Positions 27,144 to 36,289 are shown, counted from the first letter of the stretch. The stretch: 64,000 nt of DNA from Metabacillus malikii (GCF_030813355.1 NZ_JAUSUD010000005.1:62001-126000); one strand, 5' to 3'. The notes: a model not told the origin generated them from the sequence alone. Translations and numbers: made by a program.

Positions 27144-28307
27144 TTACGCTGCAAGTTGTTCAGTTTCATGCTCAAATCTTCTAAATTTATATAATGAGTA
27201 CACAAGTACAAGCATGACGCCAATTGCCATATATGGGAGATATGGTGAGCTAATTGACTGAACAAATAGATATAAGACGAGATACATAATCGAACGGCCT
27301 AGTGTAATTAAAAACTCACGCTTTAATAAAATGACAATCTGAGCCTCTTTTTCCATTCCGTTTAAATATCTAAAAAATGTATTATCCATTGTATAGCCAT
27401 ACATGTAAATAGAGACGACAAGTCCGACCATTGTGACAAAGTATAGTGGTGTCACTTGCGCAAATCCTGCTAATAAAATAAATGCCATACTAATTAACGT
27501 GTAAATAACAAACTGCTTTTCCATCGTTAATTGTTTCAATTTAGATATAAAGATAATACCAATCGTTAATACTACGATGTTTAACACATTTAAGTAAGAC
27601 ACATAAAGGGCATTCTTTGATAAGACGACCATGATGATGACTTGAAGGCAAGCCATACACTCCAGAACACCTGCTGTAATTACACCAAAAGATACCATCT
27701 GTTTAGACATTTTGACCTTGTTATAATCTTTGATAAAGTTTGATTTAAACTTTGCTTCTATAGAAGGAAGCTTGGTAACAGCAACAAAGAAAAAGATTGA
27801 AATCAATAGCATAAAGGCAAAAGAGACCGTAAAACTAAAATAATAAATTAAGAAAGAGTTAATAAGTGGCAGTACAATCATTAAAATGTTTTTCACATAA
27901 CCAATGCGTGAATTATAAATATTCAGTTCCGGACGAGTCGATAATACACTTAACGCGTAATTGGAAGAGGAAAAAAAGAAACCGAAAACGCATCCAAAAC
28001 TAGTTGCTGATAGAAGCAGAAGTGCAGTATGACTTAAGTGGGAGCTAAAGAGAAGAACAACAAACAATATAATGGCTGAGACAGCGCTTAAGTAATAACT
28101 AACTTTTAATTTATTTTTAAATAGATAGTACGTTCCGATTATATATGCAAAGCATGATAGAAAGTAACTCAAGCCATTAAAGGCAATCAATGGTCCAAGT
28201 GTTGTGCTGTTTTCCCAAAAATAATAGCTTATAAAGATCGTGCAATAGCCTGTAATACATAAAAAAACGGATTGGAGAAGAAATAGCTTTTTCAGATTTG
28301 AATTCAT
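27144..28307 (-). CDS. MFS-type membrane transporter downstream of a TPxWT peptide gene
   Basis: A 387-residue protein with about 12 transmembrane helices, the cytoplasmic middle loop near residues 190-205 (IEAKFKSNFIKDYNKVKMSKQ) and a short charged tail; this is the layout of the major facilitator superfamily. I see no subfamily signature. AAAAAGGTG lies ahead of its ATG. The intact peptide gene 28614-28519 is on the same strand 211 bp upstream, with a decayed second peptide copy and a regulated promoter (28867-28925) above it. No strong terminator separates them, so it may be cotranscribed. Export of, or protection from, the peptide is the most economical idea, but it is inferred from position only. 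Confidence 0.75.
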   Translation of the reverse strand: MNSNLKKLFLLQSVFLCITGYCTIFISYYFWENSTTLGPLIAFNGLSYFLSCFAYIIGTYYLFKNKLKVSYYLSAVSAIILFVVLLFSSHLSHTALLLLSATSFGCVFGFFFSSSNYALSVLSTRPELNIYNSRIGYVKNILMIVLPLINSFLIYYFSFTVSFAFMLLISIFFFVAVTKLPSIEAKFKSNFIKDYNKVKMSKQMVSFGVITAGVLECMACLQVIIMVVLSKNALYVSYLNVLNIVVLTIGIIFISKLKQLTMEKQFVIYTLISMAFILLAGFAQVTPLYFVTMVGLVVSIYMYGYTMDNTFFRYLNGMEKEAQIVILLKREFLITLGRSIMYLVLYLFVQSISSPYLPYMAIGVMLVLVYSLYKFRRFEHETEQLAA

Positions 28308-28518
28308 ACGTACACCTTTTTCCTATTAAAATAACAACATTCATATTTTAAAAGGAAAGGGTTAGACTTGTAAAGGTTTATTTATTCATTAAACTAAGTG
28401 ATTAGGAAGAGAGGGTGACATATAAGATAGGTTCTGTCCCTACAACCAAACAAAAAAAGCTTAATCATTGATTATAGGAGCACCGACACATATGAGTCAC
28501 CCTCAAGTATATCAATAT

Positions 28519-28614
28519 TTAGTTTACTACTACATGTGTACGAATAAGTTGCTTCGTCCAAATTGGTGTCTTCTTATTATAATAAATCCATGGTCCTGTA
28601 TAAGGAATAGCCAC
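28519..28614 (-). CDS. short peptide of the TPxWTxQxIR family, copy 1 (31 aa)
   Basis: A 31-residue peptide gene with start GTG at 28614 and GAGG eight bases upstream (GAGGTGATAAAT before GTG). The peptide begins MAIPYTGPWIYYNKK and contains TPIWTKQLIR followed by THVVVN. Two genes at 53.5-53.7 kb encode peptides with the same core (TPLWTNQLIR and TPIWTQQIIR), the same size, similar starts and an almost identical ribosome binding site. Conservation of protein sequence between diverged copies shows it is translated. No cysteine and no obvious signal peptide. It lies between a promoter with a shared operator and the MFS gene. Function unknown; a signalling peptide, bacteriocin or RiPP precursor are possible. 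Confidence 0.75.
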   Translation of the reverse strand: MAIPYTGPWIYYNKKTPIWTKQLIRTHVVVN

Positions 28615-28658
28615 ATTTATCACCTCGCTTATCAAGAATAGATACATAGAAAATCATC

Positions 28659-28759
28659 TTACATTGTTGTTACACTTACACGGATTAGTTAATCTAACCA
28701 TTTTGTTGCAAATTTTCATTGAAATAAATAAGAAGACTACTGCTTGTTGCTGCCGGACC
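28659..28759 (-). pseudogene. decayed TPxWTxQxIR peptide gene
   Basis: Reading the minus strand, an AAGGAAGTGAT ribosome binding site at about 28772-28762 is followed by GPAATSSSLLIYFNEN, then by a frame change into W-L-D-stop-L-I-R-V-S-V-T-T-M-stop. The second part matches WTNQLIRISV of the 53.5-kb copy, with CAA (Gln) changed to TAA. The start codon is missing as well. It sits in tandem just before the intact copy, the same tandem order seen at 53.5 kb. Confidence 0.6.
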
Positions 28760-28813
28760 TATCACTTCCTTTGCAAAATTCTCCGTAAGAAAAGTGATAC
28801 ACTTAGTTATTCC

Positions 28814-28859
28814 GCAAACCAAGGTTATGCTTTCATCAAAAAGTATAATCTTGGTTTGC
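28814..28859 (-). promoter_or_regulatory. long hairpin at predicted 5' end of peptide/MFS transcript
   Basis: GCAAACCAAG and its partner form a 20-bp stem with two G-U pairs and a 6-nt loop. The predicted transcription start, about 7 nt after TATGAT at 28872-28867, falls at the very edge of the hairpin, so the mRNA would begin with it. It could stabilise the 5' end or act as a leader regulator. No T-run follows. Confidence 0.55.
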
Positions 28860-28866
28860 TAAAATA

Positions 28867-28925
28867 ATCATAGCAGTGGGAATGTCATATGAATAAGTTA
28901 CAGCTGTCATAAGTATTGTCATGAG
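28867..28925 (-). promoter_or_regulatory. regulated promoter of peptide/MFS locus
   Basis: On the minus strand: 28925-28896 reads CTCATGACAATACTT followed by ATGACAGCTGTAACT, then exactly 23 nt, then TATGAT at 28872-28867. The 30-bp upstream element matches the one at 54843-54814 in 26 of 30 positions, with identical distance to the -10. There is no -35 consensus, as expected for an activator-dependent promoter. The element centre is about 50 bp upstream of the expected start. Confidence 0.75.
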
Positions 28926-28959
28926 ATATGATGATTAATGGCTCCGTTCAAAAGTTTTA

Positions 28960-29367
28960 TTGCCTTCAGACGCGGTGTTTACTACTCAACACGGTGATAC
29001 ACTGAGATGGGAGATAAGCAAGTCTAACACAGATGTTGCTTATGGAAAGAGTGATTATGAAGATGGGCTAATTATGATAGTTCCATCTCTTGATCATGAG
29101 ATTACTTTAGATATGAATTATTTTATGAATAAAAATAAATATATCCGTGAGATTGATATTATCAGTCCAGCTCAAGCCTATTAAGAAATCAAGAACGGGA
29201 ATTTTTCCATCTATAATGATTTAAGGGCCGGAGACCAACTTGTTGTTAACAAATATGAACTCGCTTATACCTATGATAGTATGGGTTATTATCAGCCAGT
29301 ATATAAATTTGAGGGGTCTGTTAACGGAGAAAACTGGGATACGCTTATCCCGACAGTAAGTAATTGA
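28960..29367 (+). pseudogene. degraded gene of unknown function with in-frame stop
   Basis: One frame reads through from 28960 to TGA at 29365-29367 with a single TAA at 29182-29184. Before it is ...REIDIISPAQAY and after it EIKNGNFSIYNDLRAGDQLVVNKYELAYTYDSMGYYQPVYKFEGSVNGENW, which is clearly protein-like. GAA to TAA would explain the stop. The late YYQPVYKFEG segment resembles extracytoplasmic PepSY/YycH-like lipoproteins, which I cannot confirm. No credible start or signal peptide remains upstream, so the N-terminus is lost too. Confidence 0.5.
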
Positions 29368-29461
29368 TGTCATTTCAATCGCAACGCATAGCTGGATATT
29401 TTGCCTTTTTGATAAAGTGAAAAATAATCGACTCCTAAACGAAGTGAATCTATAAATGAGA

Positions 29462-29495
29462 GGGAACAGGACTTAAAACCAGTTCCCCTTTTCTA
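29462..29495 (+). terminator. hairpin terminator
   Basis: GGGAAC and GTTCCC with an inner GG/CC pair, followed by CTTTTC. It lies about 95 bp after the degraded gene. Confidence 0.65.
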
Positions 29496-29645
29496 TTTTT
29501 AGATTCCACTTTCAATAGTTGCGCCAAAATAATTAAATTGTTTTATATGATTATCATCCTCTATTAAGTAAAATAGAAACTATTAAAGTGGTCTTTATCG
29601 GAAAATTCATTTTGCATACATACTTATCGTGATGGGGGTAATGAA

Positions 29646-30401
29646 ATGAGTAACATAGTAAAAAGTGACATGAAAATAAATCATCTTGGAAGAGATATTT
29701 TTGGTGTTTCATATATGCCAAACAAAATGGATAAGTGTCCGGTCGTCATTTTCAGCCATGGTTATAATGGAACAAATGATGATTTTAAAATGAATAGTGA
29801 GTTTTTAGCTTCGAATGGCATCGGAGCATTTTGTTTTGATTTTTGTGGTGGCTCTGTAAAGTCAAAAAGTGACCTCGAGACGACAGAAATGACAATATTT
29901 ACGGAAAAGGAAGATTTATGTGCTGTTATACATTATTTAAGAGATTGGAAGAATGTCGACTCTGACAATATATTTTTATTTGGGGGTAGCCAAGGCGGCT
30001 TAGTGACAGCCCTAGCTGCTGATGAAAACATTGAGAAAATTAAAGGCATGCTCTTGCTTTATCCTGCATTAGGTATTGCAGAAAACTGGAATGGTAAATT
30101 CCCGACACTTGATAGTATCCCTGATACATATGAGTTGTGGGGGATGACCTTGGGACGAAACTTTTTTGAGTCATTACACGGGTATTCCATTTTTGAACAC
30201 ATTGGTAAGTTTAATAAACAGGTATTAATTTTCCATGGAGACCAGGATGAAATTGTTCCGCTTGAATACGGAGAGAAAGCAGCGAACCTATATCCGCATG
30301 CGAGAATTGAAGTATTGGCTGGAGAAGGACACGGATTTTCAGAGAGTGGTAATAAGATCGTATCGCAGATGACGTATGAGTTTGTAAAGGCAAATGCTTG
30401 A
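29646..30401 (+). CDS. alpha/beta hydrolase (prolyl oligopeptidase/acyl esterase type)
   Basis: A 251-residue cytoplasmic hydrolase. FSHGYNGTNDDF forms the oxyanion region, FGGSQGGLVTALAA holds the nucleophile Ser in the G-x-S-x-G elbow, IFHGDQDEIVP carries the acid Asp, and EGHGFSE the His, so the triad is complete. It is likely an esterase for small substrates; GGG GTAATGAA precedes the ATG. It stands alone on the plus strand. Confidence 0.88.
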   Translation: MSNIVKSDMKINHLGRDIFGVSYMPNKMDKCPVVIFSHGYNGTNDDFKMNSEFLASNGIGAFCFDFCGGSVKSKSDLETTEMTIFTEKEDLCAVIHYLRDWKNVDSDNIFLFGGSQGGLVTALAADENIEKIKGMLLLYPALGIAENWNGKFPTLDSIPDTYELWGMTLGRNFFESLHGYSIFEHIGKFNKQVLIFHGDQDEIVPLEYGEKAANLYPHARIEVLAGEGHGFSESGNKIVSQMTYEFVKANA

Positions 30402-30594
30402 AAATCTAGCTCTAGATTCTTTACCACTTAAAGAACAATTTTCTCATTCGATTATTATGTGCTAAAATAAAAAGGCAAAAAACACAATAATTGGATTAAA
30501 TGATAACTGCTTGACAAGGAAGATTACTTATTTTTTAACAGATTGAAAGATAGAATCACATACATACTTAAAAAGTTTGAAATGAGGAAGCAAT

Positions 30595-31470
30595 ATGAGT
30601 GTAAAAACAAAAAATAAAAAGAAAAACTATCTTTTTATGATTTTACGGGGGTTATTAGTTGTTATTGGAGGAGCAATTACAGCATATGGGTTAGAATCCG
30701 TATTAATACCTAACAATGTATCTGATGGCGGTGTGACAGGACTGAGTATTGTCGGTTCACAATTAACCGGAGTACCACTAGGTCTTCTCATTGCACTGTT
30801 AAATATACCATTTGTCTTTTTAGGGTATAAACAAATTGGTAAAAGCTTTGCTGTTTATTCGGTAATAGGTATCGCATCTTTAGCAGTTAATACAGTTCTT
30901 ATGCACCATGTACCAACAATTATTCAAGGTGACACGTTGTTAGTCACAGTTGTTGGAGGTATTATTATCGGTTTTGGGATGGGTTTAGCTTTACGTAATG
31001 GCGGTGCATTGGACGGAATTGATATGCTTGCCGTATTACTTTCTCGAAAATTGCCATTTGGGACAAGTGATTTAATTCTGTTTTTAAATTTATTTGTCTT
31101 TATTGTGGTGTCAACGGTATTTGGATTTCAAGGAGCTATTTTATCGGCGATTGCCTATTTCATAGCAGCTAAAGTCATTCACATTGTTGAGGAAGGCTTA
31201 AGTGGTCTAAAAACGTTCAAAATCATTACATCATACCCGGAATTAATGGTTGAAACAATTAGGGACAGGTTAGGCCGTGGTGCTACTTATTCAATCGTAC
31301 AAGGCGGATATTCAAACGAACAGTTTAAGGAAATTACATGCGTCATCAACCGTTTGGAAGAAAGCAAAATGAAGGAAATAATTAATGAAGTTGATCCGGG
31401 AGCATTTGTGGCAATATCTGATATAACTGAAGTAAAGGGTGGAAGCTTTAAAAAGCAAAATATTCATTAA
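30595..31470 (+). CDS. YitT family membrane protein (DUF161 plus DUF2179)
   Basis: A 291-residue protein. Five to six transmembrane helices in residues 14-200 include the YitT hallmark AYGLESVLIPNNVSDGGVTGLS and GFGMGLALRNGGALDGIDMLAVLLSRK. The C-terminal cytoplasmic DUF2179 domain (about 205-285) contains GRGATYSIVQGGYSN and VDPGAFVAISDITEVKGGSF. Members are common in Firmicutes, and their transported substrate is not firmly known. GAGGAAG precedes the ATG. A terminator follows. Confidence 0.9.
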   Translation: MSVKTKNKKKNYLFMILRGLLVVIGGAITAYGLESVLIPNNVSDGGVTGLSIVGSQLTGVPLGLLIALLNIPFVFLGYKQIGKSFAVYSVIGIASLAVNTVLMHHVPTIIQGDTLLVTVVGGIIIGFGMGLALRNGGALDGIDMLAVLLSRKLPFGTSDLILFLNLFVFIVVSTVFGFQGAILSAIAYFIAAKVIHIVEEGLSGLKTFKIITSYPELMVETIRDRLGRGATYSIVQGGYSNEQFKEITCVINRLEESKMKEIINEVDPGAFVAISDITEVKGGSFKKQNIH

Positions 31471-31477
31471 CCAAAAA

Positions 31478-31520
31478 GGAAGTAGGTACAAGTTATTTGA
31501 TGCCTGTTTCCTTTTTTTGT
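31478..31520 (+). terminator. terminator after yitT-like gene
   Basis: GGAAGTAGG near 31480 pairs imperfectly with CCTGTTTCC at about 31504-31512, followed by TTTTTTT. Confidence 0.6.
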
Positions 31521-31597
31521 TTTTATGATGTTCAAATTAATATAGTATCTAGTACTTTTGTTTTGGGATAAAACTATCAAAGTACATAACGAAAAAT

Positions 31598-31630
31598 GAT
31601 ACCTTATTCCGATTTTTTCAATAAGGTATC
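31598..31630. terminator. perfect 11-bp inverted repeat, possible bidirectional terminator
   Basis: GATACCTTATT (31598-31608) and AATAAGGTATC (31620-31630) form a perfect stem. A short T-run follows on the plus strand (31633-31638). Confidence 0.5.
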
Positions 31631-31778
31631 AATGTTTTTTACTGTATAAATATCTGTAATCCTAGAAAAATCCAGTACAACTAAAAATAGGAATTTAGTA
31701 GGGATTATTATCAAAGTGAAACCTTTATAATGAATAGGTCGTATTAATAAGCGTAAAAAGAAGAAGGATGTGGATATA

Positions 31779-32651
31779 TTGAAAAAAGGTTTATCGATTT
31801 TAGTAGGATTTCTCTTTGTTATGATGCTGGCAGCATGTAATTCTAGTGCAGAACCGGTAAATAAAACAGAGAAATCAACAGAAAAAGAAACAGCAGCAAC
31901 TGAAGAGAAGCAATCTGAGTTAACATTACAAGAAGTTTTTGATAAAACGACTGAAGCTGCAAAAGGTTTAGAAAGCTTCAAAGTGAAAATGGACTTAAAT
32001 CAACAAATTAGCTCTGATCAAGATGCAGCTGCTAATATGGATTTAGGGTCAACTCTTGAGATGGATGTTGTACAGGAGCCATTGGCATTTTATCAAAAAA
32101 TGAGCACGAAAATTCCTGATACTGAAGAAGTTATGGATATCGAAAGTTACTTTACAAAAGACGGTATGTATTTTTATGAGCCAAATAGTAAAGCTTGGAT
32201 GAAGTTCCCATCAGATATGATGGAAGACTTATTACAAGTCTCTGACCAACAGACAAATCCAGCAGCGGAAATTGAAAACTTGAAAAAGTTTGTTGACGAT
32301 TTTAAATTCCAACAAGATGATGAAAATTACATTTTAGTATTAAATGCCTCAGGCGATAAATTTACTGATTTCTTAAAGGAAACAGTTCAAGAGACATTGC
32401 CTGAAGGGATGGCTGATTCAACAGAAGTCTTTGAAAATATGAAAATAAATAAGATGGATTATGAAATTCATATTGATAAAAAGACATTTTACCCAACAGT
32501 TCTAAACCTTAACATGGAAATGGAAATGACTGCTGAGGGCCAAACAATTAAAATTGCACAAGATATGAAAGGTCAGTATGTAGAACATAACCACATTAAG
32601 GAAATTGAAATTCCACAAGAAGTTATCGAAGGTGCAATTGAAGCTGAATAA
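31779..32651 (+). CDS. lipoprotein with LppX/LolA-like repeat fold (DUF6612-type)
   Basis: A 290-residue lipoprotein. The start is probably TTG at 31779 (MKKGLSILVGF), with AAGGATG about ten bases upstream; GTG at 31770 is an alternative. The lipobox LAAC cuts before a cysteine near residue 20, then a linker rich in E, K and T leads to the mature domain from about residue 48, LTLQEVFDKTTEAAKGLESFKVKMDLNQ. Alternating strands such as AFYQKMSTKIP and SYFTKDGMYFYEPNSKAWMKFP are typical of the beta-sheet lipoprotein family found in Bacillus, whose role is unknown. It is followed by a terminator. Confidence 0.82.
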   Translation: MKKGLSILVGFLFVMMLAACNSSAEPVNKTEKSTEKETAATEEKQSELTLQEVFDKTTEAAKGLESFKVKMDLNQQISSDQDAAANMDLGSTLEMDVVQEPLAFYQKMSTKIPDTEEVMDIESYFTKDGMYFYEPNSKAWMKFPSDMMEDLLQVSDQQTNPAAEIENLKKFVDDFKFQQDDENYILVLNASGDKFTDFLKETVQETLPEGMADSTEVFENMKINKMDYEIHIDKKTFYPTVLNLNMEMEMTAEGQTIKIAQDMKGQYVEHNHIKEIEIPQEVIEGAIEAE

Positions 32652-32660
32652 TAATACATG

Positions 32661-32690
32661 GAGGCTCCTATAAATAGGTAGCCTCTTTTC
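32661..32690 (+). terminator. terminator after lipoprotein gene
   Basis: GAGGCT and AGCCTC with an inner CCTA/TAGG pair, followed by TTTT, about 10 bp after the stop. Confidence 0.8.
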
Positions 32691-32746
32691 TTCGGCTATA
32701 TTATTGAAATATGAATTAGACTTTTTCTTAGTAACGGGCCGGGGAC

Positions 32747-32778
32747 AGTCCCCCACCGCTTTAGTCCCCCACCGCTTT
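32747..32778. repeat. tandem 16-bp duplication
   Basis: AGTCCCCCACCGCTTT occurs twice head to tail (32747-32762, 32763-32778), preceded by GGGGACAGTCCCC. Similar GGGAC...GTCCC elements are common between genes in Bacillaceae; another type is at 49028-49105. Confidence 0.7.
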
Positions 32779-32892
32779 AACGCAGTGAGGAACAGTCCCT
32801 CAAATATATCTTTTTATCATTCACTATTCTCGTAAAATGTATAATAATATATAACTTATAAAATGAAATTCTCACCATCTGGAGGGATAGAA

Positions 32893-34401
32893 ATGACAGT
32901 ACGAGAAAGAGGCAGAGTACTTATTGTTGATGACGAAGTATTGATTAGACAAGGGATTAAACATTACCTTAATTGGGAGCAAGAAGGATTTGAAATTGTT
33001 GGAGAAGCATCGAATGGCAAGGAGGCGCTTCAATTAATTGAAACTGAGAATCCCCATATCATCATTACCGATATTGTTATGCCTATAATGGATGGTGAAG
33101 AGTTAACAAGAGTTGTTAAGGAGCGCTATCCGTACATTGAAGTAATCATCCTTAGTAGTTTTGGAGAGTTTGATTACGTGCGCTCTACTTTTCAAAATGG
33201 GGTAGTTGATTATATTCTCAAACCGAAATTGGATGCGAAGGGGATTTTAAAAGCTTTGCACGCTGCTGTTAAAAGAATTCCATCATTACAAATGAAGGAG
33301 AATAACTCTAATGTTAATCTATCAATCGAGCAAATTATTCAAAGATTGATAGCAGGTTACGATGTTCAATATGATGAAAAGCAGATAGGAGATACTTTTC
33401 CTTATCATAATTATTGTTTATTGGGCGTTACAGTTAATGGTGTAGGATCAGTGAAATCGCTTCAAGTGGAACTGGAAGAATACGTTAGCGAACAGTATTT
33501 ATTCCATCTGGAAAAGGATTTTTTACTTGTAAATGGAAATGATTTTTCAGCATTGGTTCAACATTTGAACGCGTTTGGGAAATCTAACCTTCATTATCAG
33601 TTTGTTATGAGTGAAACATTCACTGATTTTTCACAGCTAGGTAACATTTACAAAGGTAGCTTAGCGAAATTACTAAATTATCGCTTTTTCTTTCCGGAAG
33701 TTCCATTGCTAACGAAAGAGATTCTGCCTTCAATTGAAAATGACTGCATGGATTTTAATTTAGATTTGTTTACAAGTGAAATGAAGAGGAAAAATTTTGA
33801 AAGCGCTTTTATTCATCTTAGGGAACATGTAGAGATTATGTCGAAATGTTATACGATGGATGTATATGAATATAAATCATTTTTTGGCAATGTTATTTTT
33901 AATGTTACGGTCCTCCTAGGAAACATGGAATACGAAGTTAGAGAGTTAAATCAATCTAAATATGCTTATTTTAAGTCAATTGATGAAGCAAAGTCAGCCA
34001 ATGCAGTTATTGAACTTCTAGATCAATTTATATTAGAAGTGAGGCAATGTATTAATTCTAGTAAAGACCACTTTGAAAACTTAAATATAAAGAAACTATT
34101 GGAATATATAAAGAATCATTATGCAGAACCATTGACTTTAAGTGAAGTAGCAAAGCATTTTCATTTTAATCCATCCTATTTATCTAGCTATTTCTCAAAT
34201 CATAGTGACGAAGGATTTATCGAGTATTTAAACCGAATTCGTATTGAAGAAGCATCAAAGCTATTAGTTGAAAGAAGGGCAACGATTTCAGAAATAAGCG
34301 GGATGGTCGGTTATTCAGATCATAGTTATTTTTGTAAAGTATTCAAAAAATTCACTGGACTTTCACCGAGTCAATATCGAAGAAAACAGAACATGAGATA
34401 A
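32893..34401 (+). CDS. YesN-type response regulator with AraC output domain
   Basis: A 502-residue transcription regulator. The receiver domain (about 8-125) has VDDEVLIRQG, the phosphoacceptor in IITDIVMPIMDG and the lysine in YILKPKLDAKG. A poorly conserved middle region follows, and two AraC-type helix-turn-helix motifs end the protein (LSEVAKHFHFNPSYLSSYFSN and ISEISGMVGYSDHSYFCKVFKK). The frame opens at 32863, but GGAGGG at about 32880 fits ATG 32893. It is co-transcribed with the YesM-type kinase 14 bp downstream and by position should activate the following galactoside genes. Confidence 0.9.
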   Translation: MTVRERGRVLIVDDEVLIRQGIKHYLNWEQEGFEIVGEASNGKEALQLIETENPHIIITDIVMPIMDGEELTRVVKERYPYIEVIILSSFGEFDYVRSTFQNGVVDYILKPKLDAKGILKALHAAVKRIPSLQMKENNSNVNLSIEQIIQRLIAGYDVQYDEKQIGDTFPYHNYCLLGVTVNGVGSVKSLQVELEEYVSEQYLFHLEKDFLLVNGNDFSALVQHLNAFGKSNLHYQFVMSETFTDFSQLGNIYKGSLAKLLNYRFFFPEVPLLTKEILPSIENDCMDFNLDLFTSEMKRKNFESAFIHLREHVEIMSKCYTMDVYEYKSFFGNVIFNVTVLLGNMEYEVRELNQSKYAYFKSIDEAKSANAVIELLDQFILEVRQCINSSKDHFENLNIKKLLEYIKNHYAEPLTLSEVAKHFHFNPSYLSSYFSNHSDEGFIEYLNRIRIEEASKLLVERRATISEISGMVGYSDHSYFCKVFKKFTGLSPSQYRRKQNMR

Positions 34402-34415
34402 GAGATGGTATTCAT

Positions 34416-36164
34416 ATGAAATTAATTCCTGAACGTTTTAAACATAATAACCTGTTCATCACAATGTTTTTGGTTAGTGTCATTATCATAATTTCAGTTT
34501 CAGTGATAATTACTTGGACAACAATTCGGATGTCAGAGGAATTCTTTTTTGAGAACTTTAGTATTACGAACGCTAAAGTAATGGACCAGGTTCAAGAAAG
34601 CTTTGAAGCTTATCATTACTCAGTTGTGATTGCATCTAATAATTTATTGCAAAGCGGTACGACTAAGGAAATTTTAACGAGAGACGGCACCAATATCGAG
34701 CGATTTAACGATTATTTTACATTAGGACAGCAGATGAAACGAATTAAGTCTAGTATCGATACATACGACACAGAAGTTATCGTTACAGGGATGAATGGAG
34801 TTTTGTATGCAACTGACAGAATGTATTGGCCAATATCGGATCGGGAGTTAAAGAAAGGGAACATTACCCATAATGCGATGAACCAGCCAAAAAAATTGTT
34901 GTATCAATATAATAAACAAAAACAAAGTAATTTTATCGTGACAACAAAGGCATTAATGGAACGGACAACAGGTAATCTCTACGGTACGATGTATTTTGCT
35001 ATTGATGAAAAGGAATTTAGAAAGTTTTATTCAAACTATACGAGTCCTGGTAATCATGTCTTCTTACTAAGCCAGTCTGGAATCATTATGTCAAGCGACC
35101 AGTCCAAATTTATTGGAAAGTATTCGGACGAGCTCCTTAGTTACACGAAAGAGATACATGATAATCCGGAAGAGTATATAATTGGTGACTTTTTAGGGAA
35201 AGAACAAATCATTTTGACCGAATACCTCCCCTCTTTTGATATGTACATGATTAATATCATTGATAAGGAATCAGCATTTGGCAGTTTGATAGATAAAGAA
35301 GAAATTCTGCTCATTTCAATGGGGGTTGTGTTGGTTGCTTTAATGATTGTGTTTTTGGCTTCGAGAAGAATAACTAATTCATTATCAAAGCTAGTGAAAC
35401 AAATTGAGAATACATCGAAGCATGAGTTTGGTCATTATGTGGAAGTACTAGGAACATATGAAACAAGACAGATTGGCCATGCTTTTAATTCGATGCTAGA
35501 TGAACTACATGAATATGTTAATCAGTTAGTTGTTTCACAAAAGCAGCAACGAAATGCGGAATTAGCTGCATTGCAACAGCAAATAAATCCGCATTTCTTA
35601 TACAACACGCTAACTTCTATTAAGTTTATGGTTCAACAAGGTGACAAAGAAGAAACTGAGGCAACAATTAATGCCTTCATTTCTTTGTTGCAAAATACAA
35701 TAGGAAATGTCAGTGAAACGATTTCAGTAAAGCAGGAGGTAGAGAATTTAAAGAATTATGTTCTCATTAATCAGATGCGCTATGGAAATCGTATCAAAGT
35801 GAACTATTTCGTTTCACCAGATTGTGAACAAGTGCAAATACCAAAATTGATTCTCCAACCTTTCATGGAAAATTCATTTTTCCACGGGTTTATACAAAAG
35901 CAGGAAGGGTATATCAATGTCCTCGTTTGGCATGAGGGGAATATGTTGATTTGTGAGGTTGTTGACAATGGGGATGGGATGGATATAGCTAGTAGTAATG
36001 AGCTCCCAACCACAAGTCGGAAAAATCAGCACTTTTCTGGAATAGGGGTTCAGAATGTACATGAACGTATTCAGCTAATTTACGGAGAAGGATACGGCGT
36101 GACAATGTCTAGTGAGGTTGGAGATGGGACAAAGGTGCAAATTACCCTCCCAATTCAAAAATAA
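34416..36164 (+). CDS. YesM-type sensor histidine kinase
   Basis: A 582-residue membrane kinase. Helices at about 14-36 and 290-312 enclose an extracytoplasmic Cache-like sensor domain, followed by a HAMP region. The His box is QQQINPHFLYNTLTSIKF, typical of the His_kinase/LytS-YesM group, and the ATPase domain has LILQPFMENSFFHG and DNGDGM. It probably senses a galactoside or the loaded binding protein encoded next. Confidence 0.9.
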   Translation: MKLIPERFKHNNLFITMFLVSVIIIISVSVIITWTTIRMSEEFFFENFSITNAKVMDQVQESFEAYHYSVVIASNNLLQSGTTKEILTRDGTNIERFNDYFTLGQQMKRIKSSIDTYDTEVIVTGMNGVLYATDRMYWPISDRELKKGNITHNAMNQPKKLLYQYNKQKQSNFIVTTKALMERTTGNLYGTMYFAIDEKEFRKFYSNYTSPGNHVFLLSQSGIIMSSDQSKFIGKYSDELLSYTKEIHDNPEEYIIGDFLGKEQIILTEYLPSFDMYMINIIDKESAFGSLIDKEEILLISMGVVLVALMIVFLASRRITNSLSKLVKQIENTSKHEFGHYVEVLGTYETRQIGHAFNSMLDELHEYVNQLVVSQKQQRNAELAALQQQINPHFLYNTLTSIKFMVQQGDKEETEATINAFISLLQNTIGNVSETISVKQEVENLKNYVLINQMRYGNRIKVNYFVSPDCEQVQIPKLILQPFMENSFFHGFIQKQEGYINVLVWHEGNMLICEVVDNGDGMDIASSNELPTTSRKNQHFSGIGVQNVHERIQLIYGEGYGVTMSSEVGDGTKVQITLPIQK

Positions 36165-36289
36165 TCATAGAATCTAAAGAAAGTACAAATCGCTAAATGT
36201 AACCGTATTCAATTATCTAAAAAAAGTACAAAAAGTAGAAAATATCTTCCTAACTGTTACCTCCTAGCTGGTGCTAACATTAGAAATGT

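Noticed and set aside
28664-28867. plus-strand 67-codon reading frame
   Set aside because: No ribosome site and unnatural composition; the opposite strand holds the decayed peptide gene and the leader hairpin.
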